Below, piece by piece: positions 33,359 to 46,850 of a stretch of 64,000 nt of DNA. Under the pieces are notes generated by a model. That model saw only the letters and a program-made list of their open reading frames with translations, was not told where the DNA came from and ran no database searches. Each line of letters begins with the position of its first letter. Position 1 is the stretch's first letter. The translations under genes and the position numbers were made by a program. Source of the DNA: Candolleomyces eurysporus (Eukaryota > Basidiomycota > Agaricomycetes > Agaricales > Psathyrellaceae); contig JANBPK010000778.1 of assembly GCA_027579435.1 (NCBI GenBank), positions 75,454 through 139,453 of the forward strand. The letters are read 5' to 3'.

Positions 33359-35413
33359 ATGAAGCCGATCCTTGCTCTTGCCTGTGGTCTGAGTATTGCT
33401 CTTGCTGTGAGGGGCATCGTCGTATCTCGCAGGAGGAAGCGTAACCCCCGTCGATTACCACTTCCACCTGGGCCTAGGGGTTTGCCCTTGGTTGGAAACA
33501 TATTTCAGCTACCGCAGAAATTGCCATGGGAAGGCTACGATAAGCTCTGTCAGGAACATGGTGAGTACAGCCCTGGAATTACTTCCAACTGAGTACTCAC
33601 TACAATACCAGGTGACATTCTCTACCTCAGCGTGTTCGGTCAGGGAATCCTAGTTCTTGGCTCCCACAGACGCGCGACGGATCTTTTGGCGAAAAAGGGC
33701 GTTAAATATTCGGACCGTCCTGCTTTCCCTGTGGCAGATCTGTAAGTGACCTTTCATGATGTCTGCCCTAGTTGTTCCGAGTCCTTGACAAATGTATTCT
33801 TAGGATGCATTTCAACTGGGCAATGAGCCTCTTGCCGTATGGTCATGAGTGGAGGCAACAACGCCAAGTGTTTGACCAATACCTCGGCCACAGCGTTGTC
33901 CAGAAATATTATCCCGTAATGTACGAGGAGAGGCTCGGTCTACTGCGGCAGCTCAAGGCTGAACCAAATCAATTTATGGAACATTTACTACAGTTCGTGC
34001 ACTCATGATTCCTTCACTTTCTACTTGTAAGAGTCACTCATTCACTCTGCATCTCTTCAGAGCATTTGGGGTGACTATCATGCGTATCGCCTACGGATTC
34101 GAGGATGCTCAGAAGAACCAATCGCTTATACATGAAGTCGAGAGGCTTATCTTGGCATTTATGGATGCTGTCGCCCCCGGAAAGTACCTTGTTAACTCAT
34201 TCCCGATCCTAAAGCATATACCGTCTTGGTTTCCCGGCGCTGGATTTAAGCGCTATTTTCAAGCTTTGGGAAGGAAGCTTGATATGTCCGTCTGGTCGCC
34301 GTTCGAAGATGCAAAGCAAAATTTCGTAAGCTTCACATACTTTCCCATACTGAACTTTTTTCTTGCTAATCACCTGTGGTGCGCATCTATAGCAACTTGG
34401 CAAAAGAAGTGGTCATCCCAGTATTGCTGCTGGACTTATTGATGCACTACCTGAGGAGGGTCAGCCAAATCGCTCCGAGTTAGAAGAACTTGCCAGACAT
34501 GTGTGCGCAATTGCATACTTTGGTAATTTCTCGATTTGTCTCTTTTCCTTGGATTAACGCCAGAGGGTTCTAGGTGGATACGAGACGACTTCCGTTTCCG
34601 CTGCGTGCTTTTTCCTCGTGCTAGCAAACCATCCAGAAGTCCAAACGAAGGCTCAAGAGGAGATAGACGCCGTGATCGGACCTGATAGGCTTCCACTTCT
34701 GACCGATTGAGAGGTACTCCCGTACGTTTACGCTGTTGTGAAGGAAGTGAGCCGTTGGCATACAGTATCTCCCCTCGGTTCGTGCAATTGATCTATTCTT
34801 ACATCTACTCATTCTTTGCCTACAGGGGTTCCGCGTTGCAGCACAGAAGATGACGAGTACGATGGTTACTTCATCCCGAAGGGGACCATCGTACTTGCGA
34901 ACAACTGGTTTGTCGTGGTTCCACCTAAATGAATGATTCTGCACTCACTGGTATGTCAGGGCCATGATGCATGACCGTCAAGTATTTGAAAACCCGTTCG
35001 CCTTCGATCCAGAGCGCTATCTGAAGGATGGGAAGATAGATCGCTCGGTCCCCGATGCAGAGTTTGCGGCTTTCGGGCATGGCCGTAGGTATGTTGCCCA
35101 ACTCAGACTAAGCTTCTCCTCTCCGCTCATGAGCACCCATAGAATTTGTCCAGGGCGCCAATTCAGCCACGACGGGCTCTTCTTGATTGCTGCCTCAATC
35201 CTATCAGTTTTCTCCGTCTCTGCACCGAAAGACGAAGCGGGCAATCCCGTTTTCCCGAAACTTGAGATCAAGAGTCCATCGGTTGCGTGAGTTGTTGTCC
35301 TTCGTTTTTGCATCGCATGGTACTTAATACCTACTCCTTAATTTAGCAAACCCCTCCCTTTCAAATGTGATATCACTCTCAGACCTGGTCGTGAAGCTTT
35401 GCTCGGCGATTAG
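33359..35413 (+). pseudogene. Cytochrome P450 gene 4, nonsense mutation
   Basis: Ten-exon copy of the gene 3 type, starting MKPILALACGLSIALAVRG. All splice sites and exons look usable, and the downstream exons still encode EVSR, PERY and [16 protein letters not shown]. However, codon GAT CGA, conserved in genes 3, 5 and 6, reads GAT TGA at 34708-34710 (about residue 350). This stops translation before the K-helix, PERY and haem cysteine, so no active P450 can be made. Three codons later in the same segment, CAC is changed to TAC (YVHA to YVYA). Both are C-to-T changes. The rest of the gene shows no other damage, so inactivation is recent or the base is a sequencing or allelic variant. Confidence 0.85.
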
Positions 35414-36449
35414 AAGTATATACGGCGTGTATACGGTCGATCTCATTCATGCGGACCACTGTTTCTTCACCTTCAAATCAAAGTTGGCACGTACACGGTA
35501 TCAAATTGCTGCCTTCTTTTTTGGGGACCAGGACCGAGTTCTAGGTCTTTAGCTTACCGCGCAGAGTGCCACAACCAAGAAGAACTCTATAAAATGCATT
35601 CATCTCTGAGATGAGGACAATCCAAGAAACCCAAATCCTTGTGCCTGATGGTTAGCTGGGGACTCAGTCGTGAGCCGTCCAGACAATATACTAAGCCAAA
35701 TTCAGTGGGCTGCGTTTCAGCCACCACAAACGCTGTCAACGGCCACCTCAAAAAATGTAGCTCTACGGCCCAATTTATTTTCGATTCCATTGAGCTTCAT
35801 AGACGTGAACGTCATAACAAGCTGTTCTTCCGCTTCATTGAGAACATTGCAACACTTGGGCATTAGCGGTCGAGATTCTTGATTAAAATTGGCGTAGTTT
35901 TATTTGTACGGCGCTCCAAACCAGATGAATGCCAAGAACGAGGATTTGGGCGCTTTAGGTCTATTTGTCTCTCAGATTGCTGGAAAGTCGAATCCATGGC
36001 GGGACACCTCGATATTTTACGGTTTGCCTGTGCTTGCCAACTGTCTCGCGCGTCGCCGATTTCTTGTCCATCATTACTTTTCTCTTCACCATCGCCAGTC
36101 TAACGTCGTAAAAAGACAATAACCTGAAGCGCAATGCGCTTTCGACAGGGTATGGCCAGGATTTAGGCCCTATAAGCATCCCAGCGGTTGCGAACATCCC
36201 GATGACTTAGGCCATGACGATAAGTAGCAGCTCGGTGCTAAGCTCTCCAAGGACGGAGCGATTGAATGGGAGAATTCCGCTACCAATATCCTGGTCAGGC
36301 TTCTTCTTTTTGGCCTGGTGGAGTAATGTTGGCACAGTCCAGCTGATCGATATATCACGACATGCGGCTTTACGACATCCCAGAAGAGGCCCCAACATTT
36401 GGATAAATTGCATGCTTCATTCTTGGTTGTGTCTTTGGCTAGCCTCGCT
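35414..36449. other. Duplicated spacer between P450 genes 4 and 5
   Basis: Homologous to the spacer after gene 3. No gene is seen. Confidence 0.6.
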
Positions 36450-38498
36450 ATGATGCCGGTCCTTATTCTTGTCTGGAGTCTGGTTGCTGCTTTGGCTGTG
36501 AAGGCCATCGTCGTATCTCGCAGGAGGAAGCGTAATCCCCGTCGATTACCACTCCCGCCTGGGCCTAGGGGTTTGCCCTTGGTTGGAAACATATTTCAGC
36601 TACCGCGGAAACTGCCATGGGAAGGCTACGACAAACTCTGTAAAGAACATGGTGGGTACATTACTGGAGTGATTTCCAACCGAGTACTCACTGCGATGCC
36701 AGGTGACATTATCTACCTAAGCGTGTTCGGTCGGGGAATCCTCGTTCTCGGCTCCCAGAGACGCGCGACGGATCTTTTGGCAAAAAGGGGCGTCAAATAT
36801 TCGGACCGTCCTGCTTTCCCTGTGGCGGATCTGTAAGTGAACTTTCGCGATGTCTGCCCCAAACGTTCCTTGAATGATCGTTTCTTAGGATGCGTTTCAA
36901 CTGGGCAATGAGTATCATGCCATATGGTCATGAGTGGAGGCAACAACGCCAAGTTTTTGATGAATACTTCGGCCACAATGTCATACAGCAATATTACCCC
37001 ATAATGTATGAGGAGAGGCTCAATCTACTGCGGCAGCTCAAGGCTGAACCGAATCAATTCATGGAGCATTTACTACAGTACGTCCCTCATAATGCCTTCA
37101 CTTTCTACCTGTAAAAGTGACCCATCCACGCTGCGTCTTTTCAGAACCTTTGGGGTGACTATCATGCGTATCGCTTACGGATTTGAGGACGCTCAGAAGA
37201 ACCAGTCACTTATCCACGACGTCGAGAGGCTTATCTTGGCTTTTACGGACGCTTCCGCCCCCGGAAAGTATCTTGTCAGCTCATTCCCTATCCTAAAACA
37301 TATTCCGTCTTGGTTTCCCGGCGCTGGATTCAAACGCTATTTTCAAGCTTTGGCCAAGGAGCTTGATACGACGGTCTGGTCACCATTCGAGGATGCAAAG
37401 CAAAACACTGTAATTTCATGTACCTTTCCATCCTGAGCATTTTGCTAATTGCCTACGATACATATCTTTAGAAACTAGGCAAAAGAAGTAGCCATCCCAG
37501 CGTTGCCGCTGGACTTATTGATGCTCTCCCTGAGGAGGGTCAGCCAAATCGTGCCGAGTTGGAAGAACTTGCTAGAAATGTCTGTGCGATCTCATACTTT
37601 GGTAATTTCTTGCTTTGCATCTCTTTCTCTTGGTGAGTGCTCAATATTTCTAGGTGGATATGAGACGACTTCCGTTTCCGCTACATGCTTTTTCCTCGTG
37701 CTAGCAAACCATCCCGAAGTCCAAACGAAGGCTCAAGAGGAGATAGACACCGTGATCGGGACTGATAGGCTTCCGCTTCTGACTGATCGAGAGGCACTCC
37801 CGTACGTTCACGCCATAGTGAAGGAAGTGAGCCGTTGGCACACAGTAGCTCCCATCAGTTCGTACAATTGACCTATCCTGGCATCTACTCATTCTTTGTC
37901 TTTAGGCATTCCGCATTGCAGCACAGAAGACGACGAATACGATGGTTACTTCATCCCGAAGGGGACCATAGTAATCCCTAACAGCTGGTTTGTCTTGATG
38001 ATACCTCCCCAAAAATGAATCTGCGCTTACTGGGAGGTCAGGGCCATGATGCATGACCCTCAAGTATTCGAAAATCCGTTCGAGTTCAATCCGGAGCGCT
38101 ATCTAAAGGATGGGAAGATAGATCATACAGTCCCTGACGCAGAGCTCGCGGCTTTTGGGCATGGTCGTAGGTGTGTTGCCCAACTCAGACTAAGCCATTC
38201 CTCTCCGCTCATGAGGACCCGAAGAATTTGTCCAGGGCGCCAGTTCAGCAATGACGGACTCTTCTTGATCGTTGCTTCGATCCTATCAGTTTTTTCTGTC
38301 TCTGCACCGAAAGACGAAGCGGGCAATCCTGTTTTCCCGAAACTTGAGGTCAAGAAGAATCCGTCGATTGCGTAAGTTGGCGACCCTTAAGTTTTGCATT
38401 GAATGATGTTAAAACCTGACCCTTCATTTAGCGCGCTCGTCCCTTTCAAATGTGATGTCACTCTCAGAGCTGGGCGCGAAGCTTTGCTCGGGGATTAG
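36450..38498 (+). CDS. Cytochrome P450 gene 5
   Basis: Ten exons in frame, starting [19 protein letters not shown] (anchor) then PPGPRG. The I-helix is GGYETT, ExxR is EVSR, PERY is present, and the haem loop [16 protein letters not shown] is formed across an intron ending AAG. The exon before the sixth intron reads PIS instead of PLG, and the substrate-side strand reads NSW rather than NNW. It ends REALLGD. All motifs needed for activity are present. Start chosen at the first of two adjacent ATGs; an upstream TTG extension is leader. Confidence 0.92.
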
Positions 38499-39617
38499 AT
38501 GTACATACGGCATGTACACTTGACTCTACTCTCACGTAGTGAATTCTTATTCAATGTTTTTTCATCCGGACTTCCATGTACGTGCCAGCTTCGATTCGAA
38601 CTTGTATGGGTTTTTGGGGGATAGACCAAGTTCGTGGTCTTTATCTTACCGCTCGGTCGCATGACCACTGAGATGACGGCAATCCAAGAAACCTGATCGC
38701 TCAAATTCTCATTCCAGACATTAGCTGTACAGACAACTTTGAAACTAAGCCAAATTCAGTGGGCTGCGTTTCAGCCACCAACAGCAGCGCTTTCTCTGGC
38801 CGCCTTGGTAGGATTGTAGCCAACTTTGTGTACGTGGATAGCTGTTCTTCCGCTCCTTTCGGAGCAACGGTTTCCGTCGTCCAAGAGAGTGACTATTTCG
38901 CCTGTACAGACTCCAGTACCTACTTCAATGACGCACTTGGCCATTAGAGGTCGAGATTCCTGATTAAATTTGGCTTGGTTTCATTTGTACGGCGCTCCGA
39001 AACTAGATTAAGGCCAAGACGAAGATTTGGCTGCTTTGGGTCCATTGTCTCTTAGATCGCTGGAACGTAGAGTCGTGACCAGCCGGAGAATGAGGAAGGA
39101 GAGTGGCGAGAATCCTTGTCGAGCTCACTTGCGCTCATAAACCCAGTGGAATCGCGGACATGCCATTCGATAGCTTTGTTTGCCTGTGCTTGGCAAGGGT
39201 CTCTCGCGTTGCCGATTTCTTGTTCATTTGCCTTTCTTTTCACCATCGCCAGGCTAACTTCGTAGAAAGACCATGACCTGAAGCCCACGACGCTTTCAAC
39301 AGGGGATGGCCAGGTTCGGGCTCTATAACCATGCTAGCAGCTTCGAACATCCCGATGACTCAAGCCATGAAGGTATATAGCAGCTTGGGATAGACACGGC
39401 TCTGCAAAGGACGGAGCGATTGAACGTGAGAGTTCTGCTACCAATCTCCTGGTCATTTCTCTTCGTTTTGAGCTGGTGCGATGATGTCGCCACAGTCCAG
39501 CTGACCGATGTATCACGGCATGGGGCTTTACGACATCCCATTCTATACCAGAAGAGGCCCCAGCATTTGGATAAATTGCAGCCTTCATTCTTGGTTGCGT
39601 CTTTGGTTACCTCAACT
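38499..39617. other. Duplicated spacer between P450 genes 5 and 6
   Basis: Homologous to the two preceding spacers. A tatatag element is at about 39374 and the gcatttggataaattgcag block at about 39564. No gene is seen. Confidence 0.6.
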
Positions 39618-41661
39618 ATGAAGTCGATCCTTTTTCTTGCCTGGAGTCTGGGTGCCGCCCTGGCTGTGAGGGCCATCGTCGTATCTCGCAGTAGGAAGCG
39701 TAATCCCCGTCGATTACCCCTTCCTCCTGGGCCTCAGGGTTTGCCCTTGGTCGGAAACATATTTCAGCTACCGCAGAAATTGCCATGGGAAGGCTATGAC
39801 AAACTCTGTAAAGAACATGGTAAGTAAATCCCTGCAGCCACTTCTAACAGACTACTCACTGCGACAATAGGTGACATTATCTACCTAAGCGTGTTCGGTC
39901 AGGGAATCCTCGTCCTCGGCTCCCAGAGACGTGCGACGGATCTTTTGGCGAAAAAGGGCGTCAACTATTCGGACCGTCCTGTTATCCCCGTGGCAGATCT
40001 GTACGCAATTTTTCGTGATGTCTGCCACAAAGTTTTCTTGAAACATCGTTTCTTAGGATGGGTTTCAACTGGGCACTAACTCTCATGTCGTATGGTCGTG
40101 AGTGGAAGCAACAACGACAATTATTCGACCAATACCTCGGCCACAGCGTCGTACAGCAATATTACCCCGTAATGTATGAGGAGAGACTCGATCTACTACG
40201 GCAGCTCAGGGCCGAGCCAAAGCAATTTCTGGACCATTTACTACTGTACGCGCTCATTATTTGTTCACTTGGTACTCATAAAAGTGACTCACGCGCTCTT
40301 CGACTTTTTAGGGCGCTTGGAATGACTATCCTACGTATTGCTTACGGACTCGAGGACGCTGAGAAGAAAAAGATGGTTACCCATGACATCGAGAGGCTTA
40401 TTTTGACATTTATGGACGCTGCCGCCCCTGGAAAATACCTTGTCAGCTCATTCCCTGTCCTCAAACACATTCCGTCCTGGTTTCCAGGCGCTGGATTCAA
40501 GCGCCATTTTCAAGCTTTGGCAAAGCAGGTTGATATGATGGTCCGGTCGCCGTTCGAAGATGCAAAGCAAAATTTCGTAAGTTTCATGTACTTTCCCATA
40601 CTCATTTTTGCTAATTGCCTGCGACGTATATTCATAGCAGCTCGGCAAAAGAAGCAGCCATCCCAGCATTGCCGCTGGACTCGTAGATGCTCTACCTGAA
40701 AACGGTCAGCCAAATCGTCCCGAGTTAGAAGAACGTGCCAGAAGTGTGTGCTCAATCGCATTTCTCGGTAATTTCCTCCTTTGTATCTCTTTCTCTTGGT
40801 TCACTCAACTTCTTAGGCGCTTACGAGACGACATCCGTTTCCGCTGCATCCTTTTTCCTCGCGCTAGCAAACCATCCAGAGGTTCAAGCGAAGGCTCAAG
40901 AGGAGATAGACACCGTTATTGGGACTGATAGGCTTCCACTCCTAACTGATCGAGAGGCACTTCCTTACGTTCACGCTGTAGTGAAGGAAGTGAGCCGGTG
41001 GCACACAGTATCTCCCCTCGGCGGTTCGTACAATTCACTTATCCTGACATCTATTCATTCCTTGTCTACAGGCATTCCGCATTGCAGCACTGAAGACGAT
41101 GAATATGATGGGTACTTCATCCCGAAAGGGACCATCGTGATCCCGAACAACTGGTTTGTCGTGATAACTACCTACATTAATGATTCTGGGCTCACTGGTA
41201 GGTCAGGGCCATGATGCATGACCCTCAAGTATTTGAAAATCCGTTCGAGTTCAATCCGGAGCGCTATCTAAAGGACGGGAAGATAGATCGCTCAGTCCCT
41301 GACGCGGAGCTCGCGGCCTTCGGTCATGGTCGTAGGTGCGTTGCCCAACTCAGACTAAGCTCTCTTCTCCGCTCATGAGCACCTGTAGAATTTGCCCAGG
41401 GCGCCAATTCAGCAATGACAACCTGTTCTTGATCGTTGCCTCAGTCCTAGCAGTTTTCTCTGTCTCTGCACCGAAAGACGAAGCGGGCAATCCTATTTTC
41501 CCCAAACTCGAGATTGCGAATCCATCACTTGCGTGAGTTGCTGTCCTCCGAATATTGTCATCAGATGATATTTAACGCCTACCCCTTCATTTAGAAAACT
41601 CGTCCCTTTCAAGTGCGACATCACTCCCAGACCTGGGCGCGAAGCTTTGCTCGGTGATTAG
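39618..41661 (+). CDS. Cytochrome P450 gene 6
   Basis: Ten exons in frame, starting MKSILFLAWSLGAALAVRA then PPGPQG. It is the most divergent of the quartet: I-helix GAYETT, RIAYGLEDAEKKK instead of [13 protein letters not shown], and one extra glycine before the intron after PLG (PLGG). ExxR is EVSR, PERY is present, and the haem loop is [16 protein letters not shown]. It ends REALLGD. Apparently functional. Confidence 0.92.
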
Positions 41662-42048
41662 AAGTACATACGGCATGTATACGTACTTGTACGTCACGAT
41701 AAATTCACTTGTTCGATCTCATTCACGCGCACGACCATTCAATGTATTGGTCTTCTCTTGTTCGACGTGACCCCGTGAAAGGAGATTAGCAGGTGAGTTC
41801 GCATTTCGGCCACCGTGTGCTCCACTCAGAACTCCGAGTCAGGATGCAGTCACGTACACCCACAAATCTATAGACCCACACCACGGTATTGACACGCCCT
41901 ACTATTTTGAGTTCTCTCGTCACAGAGGTCTGCTTCTTTTTGGCAAGAGAATGGGCGTCAAGACGTTGAACTTGCTCTAGGGGATGTATATAATTCAAAC
42001 CCCAGATTTACGATCAGTCCCTCAGCTTTTTCATCCACGTCAGTCAGT
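41662..42048. other. Intergenic, promoter of P450 gene 7
   Basis: No gene is seen. A TATATAAT element at about 41987 lies about 55 bp upstream of the gene 7 start. Confidence 0.55.
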
Positions 42049-44135
42049 ATGTTGGACGCCCTCATCTTCTTGATCATTGGACTAGGACTTGTCCTGGTTG
42101 TGAAGAATATCGCGTCCCGCGCAAGACGAAATCCACGCCAGCTGCCCCTTCCACCAGGTCCGAAAGGTCTTCCCTTGTTCGGCAATATATTTCAGCTTCC
42201 ACAGTCCATTCCATGGGAGGCGTACAATACGTTATCCAAAGAATATGGTATTGCCCTCTTTTATAGACCTGAGCATCGCTAACACTTTCGCCAGGCGACC
42301 TAATCTATTTCAATGCAATGGGTCAAGGAATCCTCGTGCTCGGCTCCCACCGGCGCGCAGACGACCTGTTGGTCAAAAAGGCCTTGAAGTTTTCGAGTCG
42401 AGCGTATTTCGCTATGGTGGATATGTGAGTAGTCCTTTCAGTTTATATCTCTTGATTCGTGGCTGACATGTCAACGTGCTCGATGCCTAGGATGGATATG
42501 GGCTGGAATTTCGGAACAATGCCCTATGGCTCAGCGTGGAGGCAATACCGTCGGAACTTTCACCAGTATCTCAATAGTCATGCTGTGCGGGAATACCATC
42601 CAATAATGCATGAAGAAACCAAGAATTTCTTACGGAAGCTCAGCTCGAATCCCGACCAAGTTTTTGTAGCTTTACAATTGTACGTTTCACGTCCGTCTGC
42701 CGCTCTTCATCGCATCGCCTTAATTTCAACCACGACGTCAGCTTCTTTGCAACGACCATTATGCGCACCGCTTACGGTTTCAACGACACGAGCAAGAACG
42801 AATCACTCATCCATCTCGCCGAAACTCTAGTCCTCGAACTCTCAGAGGCAGCAGTCCCGGGCAGGTTCCTAGTGAATTACTTCCCTGTCCTCAGATACGT
42901 TCCATCCTGGTTTCCTGGTGCAGGATTCAAGAAGCATTTCAGAGAGGTCGCTCAAATGAACTATGATGTTCTGTACCCGCCGTTCGAAGAGGCAAAGCGG
43001 GATGTGGTGAGCACTTTGTTATTATTTCTTCCTTTTCGGTTCGGTCGCCTTAAAGTGTCATCCAAGGAAAATGGAAGGAAGAGCAGCTATCCCTGCATGG
43101 CTCATAGTTTCGTTGATCGTATAGCCGAAGAAAGTGAATCAACCCGAGCTGGGCTGGAGGAAATAGCACGCAGTATATGTGCTGTAGCGTACATGGGTAA
43201 GCGATCAAATCCGGGCCTGACGCTCAAGCGAAGTGCATTGCGTGGCTAATCGTTTGATCAATCCATCAGCTGGGGCGGAGACCACTGTCAGCTCCGCAAC
43301 GGCTCTCGTATACGTTCTTGCAAGCTATCCGGAAGTCCAAGCGAAGGGCCAAGCAGAAATTGACGCTGTCATTGGCTCAGACCGACTGCCGCTTGTAGCG
43401 GATCGTGGGCAGCTACCGTATGTTCATGCTATTGTAAAAGAAGTAAGCCGATGGTACACTGTGGTTCCTCTTGGTGAGCCACATCTCAATCGGGAAGACG
43501 ATTCCTCAGCACTGATTTCCACCATTGCCGTTGTGCCCAGGTGTGCCTCACGCCAACACTGAAGACGACGAATATGATGGCTACTTTATTCCGAAGGGAA
43601 CTATGGTCATCCCAAATAACTGGTATGCAGTCAATGCCAACCTTTGAATGACCGACAAATTTTGACGTCGGAACCGTAGGGCTATGATGCACAATCCTGA
43701 TGTATTCAAACAACCTTTCGATTTTATTCCAGAACGATATCTCAAGGATGGTAAGATAGACCCGTCGGTCCCAGACCCCGAAACTGCTGCTTTCGGACAC
43801 GGGCGTCGGTGAGTCCTCGTCGTGCATTGCTGATTGTGGCCTCCGGGCTGACGACGAACCGCTCGTAGCATCTGCCCAGGACGTCATTTTAGCAACGACG
43901 CTTTGTTCTTTTTGGCTGCGTCGCTCCTTGCGGCTTACAACGTTGCTGCCCCAAAGGATGAAGATGGGAATGTGATCCCGCTGAAGCTCGAGTTGAAAAA
44001 TCCAGCCATCACGTAAGTTCTTTAGATACCCTAAGCTTTCAGCCCCCGATGATGTATTTTTGTGCATAAAGCAAAGCCCTTCCCTTCAAGTGCGAGATTC
44101 GTTTAAGGGCTGGACGGGAGCACCTCCTGCAATAA
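42049..44135 (+). CDS. Cytochrome P450 gene 7
   Basis: Ten exons with the same intron positions. It starts [18 protein letters not shown] (anchor), then PPGPKG. The I-helix is AGAETT, ExxR is EVSR, PERY is present and the haem loop is [16 protein letters not shown]. It ends REHLLQ. By its start, its [14 protein letters not shown]-helix region and its C terminus it is closer to genes 10 and 11 on the other strand than to the quartet. Apparently functional. Confidence 0.92.
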
Positions 44136-44767
44136 GTGGAAGATACATGCGACCACGATGGGTGGGCCTGAATGGTATGCATAAGAGGTTCTGACTTTCA
44201 GAGTACGGCAAGACGAACGTCTCGAGAATCCCGAAGTATCACGATGTAAAGAAGCTTTTTGCCTTTCAGAATTGACAACTCTTACTCGGGACTTGGGGGA
44301 CCCTGTGTCCGGAGGTGAGTTTGGAGGCCGTGACGGGTATGACATGAACCGCCTGCTTATCAAGGGCGGTAAAGAAGCAGCATGTCCGGACAGCATGCCT
44401 GAGCCACCCTATCGCGGTTCATTGATTCCTTAGCAGGCGCCAGGGCGGGCCGAGCTGATGGCGCTAACGAAGCCTCACTCCATTGTTCGCTATTCAGTAC
44501 CGCCTATCAATCATCCCCTTCTATGTCAAAAAAACGCACAGTGCGTGCTCAGCGACCTCTTGTGCTCATATGATCCTGTCACAATTCAGTTGGAACGGCA
44601 TGTGAACCCTGGTGTGGGCCCTTGTGGGCGCGAAAAGGAACTAGTAACCGACAGCATACTGATACTATGTCAGACCCTTATCTGTCATTCGGCTGATTTG
44701 GCGAGACGCATACTAGCATATAAAGGTCAAGGTGGAGACTCACAACCTGCCCTTTCGGACGCGCACT
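44136..44767. other. Intergenic, promoter of P450 gene 8
   Basis: No gene is seen. CATATAAAG at about 44718 lies about 45 bp upstream of the gene 8 start. Confidence 0.55.
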
Positions 44768-46850
44768 ATGTGGGACTCTTGCCTTATTCTCCTCTCCGGG
44801 CTTGGACTCGCTGTTGTTGTGAAAGGTATCGTCGCTGAGAAGAAACGCAATCCACGCGGATTGCCTCTTCCACCTGGTCCCAAAGGTCTGCCTCTCCTCG
44901 GCAATATATTCCAGCTGCCACAAGTTCTTCCATGGGAGGGGTATCGCGATCTCTGCAAAGAATATGGTATCGTGGTTTTGCTTCTTTTCTCGGGTGTGGG
45001 TAGCCACTGATACCGTCGGTCTCATAGGTGACATTGTCTATTTGAACGCGTTGGGTCAAGGAATCCTGGTTCTCGGCTCTCAGAGGCGCGCTGTCGACCT
45101 GTTGGACAAAAAGGCAACCAATTACTCTGACCGCCCAGTCATTCCAATCACAGATATGTAAGTGACTCTGTTACGTGTGATATTGAAATATCTCATTCGG
45201 TTTAGGATGTATTTTAATTGGAATTTCGGTTTGATGCCCTACGGCGGCATGTGGAGGCAACATCGTCGATCCTTCCATCAGCTTCTCAACAACAATGTTG
45301 TGCAGAGGTACCACCCGATAATCTACGAAGAGACCAAGACTTTCCTACGAAATTTGAAGTCCAATCCTGAGGGCGTATTTGAGCACTTGCAATCGTACGT
45401 TTGAGCGGTTCCTTCAGCTTCGGAGAACCATCTGACTTGAGCGACTAATTTCATTGAAATTAGTCTCTTTGGAACGACGATTATGCGCACTGCTTATGGA
45501 TTCGACGACATTCGACAAAACGAAACCCTCATTCATGATGCTGATACCTTGGCGTCGGCGTTCACCGAGGCGGCAGTTCCAGGTAAATTCTTGGTGAACA
45601 TATTCCCCTTCCTCAAACATGTCCCCTCCTGGCTTCCTGGCGCTGGATTTCAGAAGCACTTTGCAGAGTTAGCTCAGCTGAGCTTCAAAACAGTAAATTC
45701 GCCGTTCGAAGAGGCAAAACGCGATTTCGTGGGTCTCTGTTTATATTCCTATTCTCCTCGGCAATCTCAAGCAACGATTATCAGGAGCATGGAAGAAAGG
45801 GGAAACACCCAAGCTTGGCCGCCGATTTCATTGACGGTTTACCTGACAAAAATTCCCAGAATCGTGCAGAGTTGGAGACCGTCGCGCGTAATGTGTGCTC
45901 CGTAGCGTATATTGGTAGGTCTTTTGATTCGAAATTTGGTTCTTGCACTAGAAGAGGTGGTAATGCATCGCTCACCGCGGCCGTGTTTCTAGCCGGAGTA
46001 GACACTGCGTGTAGTTCGGGTACCGCTCTCTTGTATGTCCTTGCCAGCTATCCCCACGTGCAGGCAAAGGCCCAGGCAGAAATCGACACTGTCATTGGTT
46101 CGGATCGTCTCCCACTTGTGACCGATCGCGCAGAGCTACCGTACGTCCATGCAATTGTCAAAGAAATCGGTCGATGGTATACTGTGGTCCCTCTTGGTGA
46201 GTACAAATCAGTTGTACATCACCTATCAAGACAAGACTGATCGCCTGTCATCATGCCTAGGCGTTGCCCACGCCAATGCTGAAGCCGACGAATATGAAGG
46301 CTACTTCATCCCGAAAGGAACTTTTGTCTTGCAGAATAACTGGTTTGTACGCTCAATCCAGACTTGGATTTTCCTGACAACTGGTATCTCAACAGGGCTA
46401 TGATGCACGACCCAGAGCTGTTCGACCAGCCCTTCGAGTTTAACCCTGAGCGATACCTCCGAAAGGATGGGCAGATAGACCCATCTGTTCCGGACGCTGA
46501 GGCTGCAGCCTTTGGACATGGCCGTCGGTAGGTACCGTATGACTGGTGACTTCTGATAAACACAGAGCTGAAGAGGTCCGTCCTAGAATCTGTCCAGGAC
46601 GCCACTTCAGCAACGACACTTTATTCGTTATGGCTGCATTCCTTCTTGCAACCTACAACGTGTCTGCCTCAAAGGATGAGGATGGGAACGTCATTCCCAT
46701 GAAGCTTGAGTTGAAGAACCCGGCGATCAGGTATGCTTTTCTATTTCTTCCATCCGACGCTGGCCGTTGACAGTCCGCGCACGAAGCAAACCACTCCCAT
46801 TCAAATGCGAGATTTCTCCAAGACCGGGACGGGAGCATCTGTTTCAATAA
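44768..46850 (+). CDS. Cytochrome P450 gene 8
   Basis: Ten exons in frame, starting MWDSCLILLSGLGLAVVV then PPGPKG. The I-helix is unusual for the cluster: AGVDTA instead of AGAETT, keeping the acid and first threonine but losing the second. ExxR is EIGR, PERY is present with an extra arginine in LRKDGQ, and the haem loop is [16 protein letters not shown]. It ends REHLFQ. The upstream in-frame ATG at 44732 was not used because it lies between the TATA box and the conserved MWDS start. Apparently functional. Confidence 0.92.

Noticed and set aside
24715..46850. A fungal secondary-metabolite cluster with a known product
   Set aside because: Resemblance to O-methylsterigmatocystin oxidoreductase is only family level. 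No polyketide synthase, terpene cyclase, NRPS or pathway regulator is present in the window.
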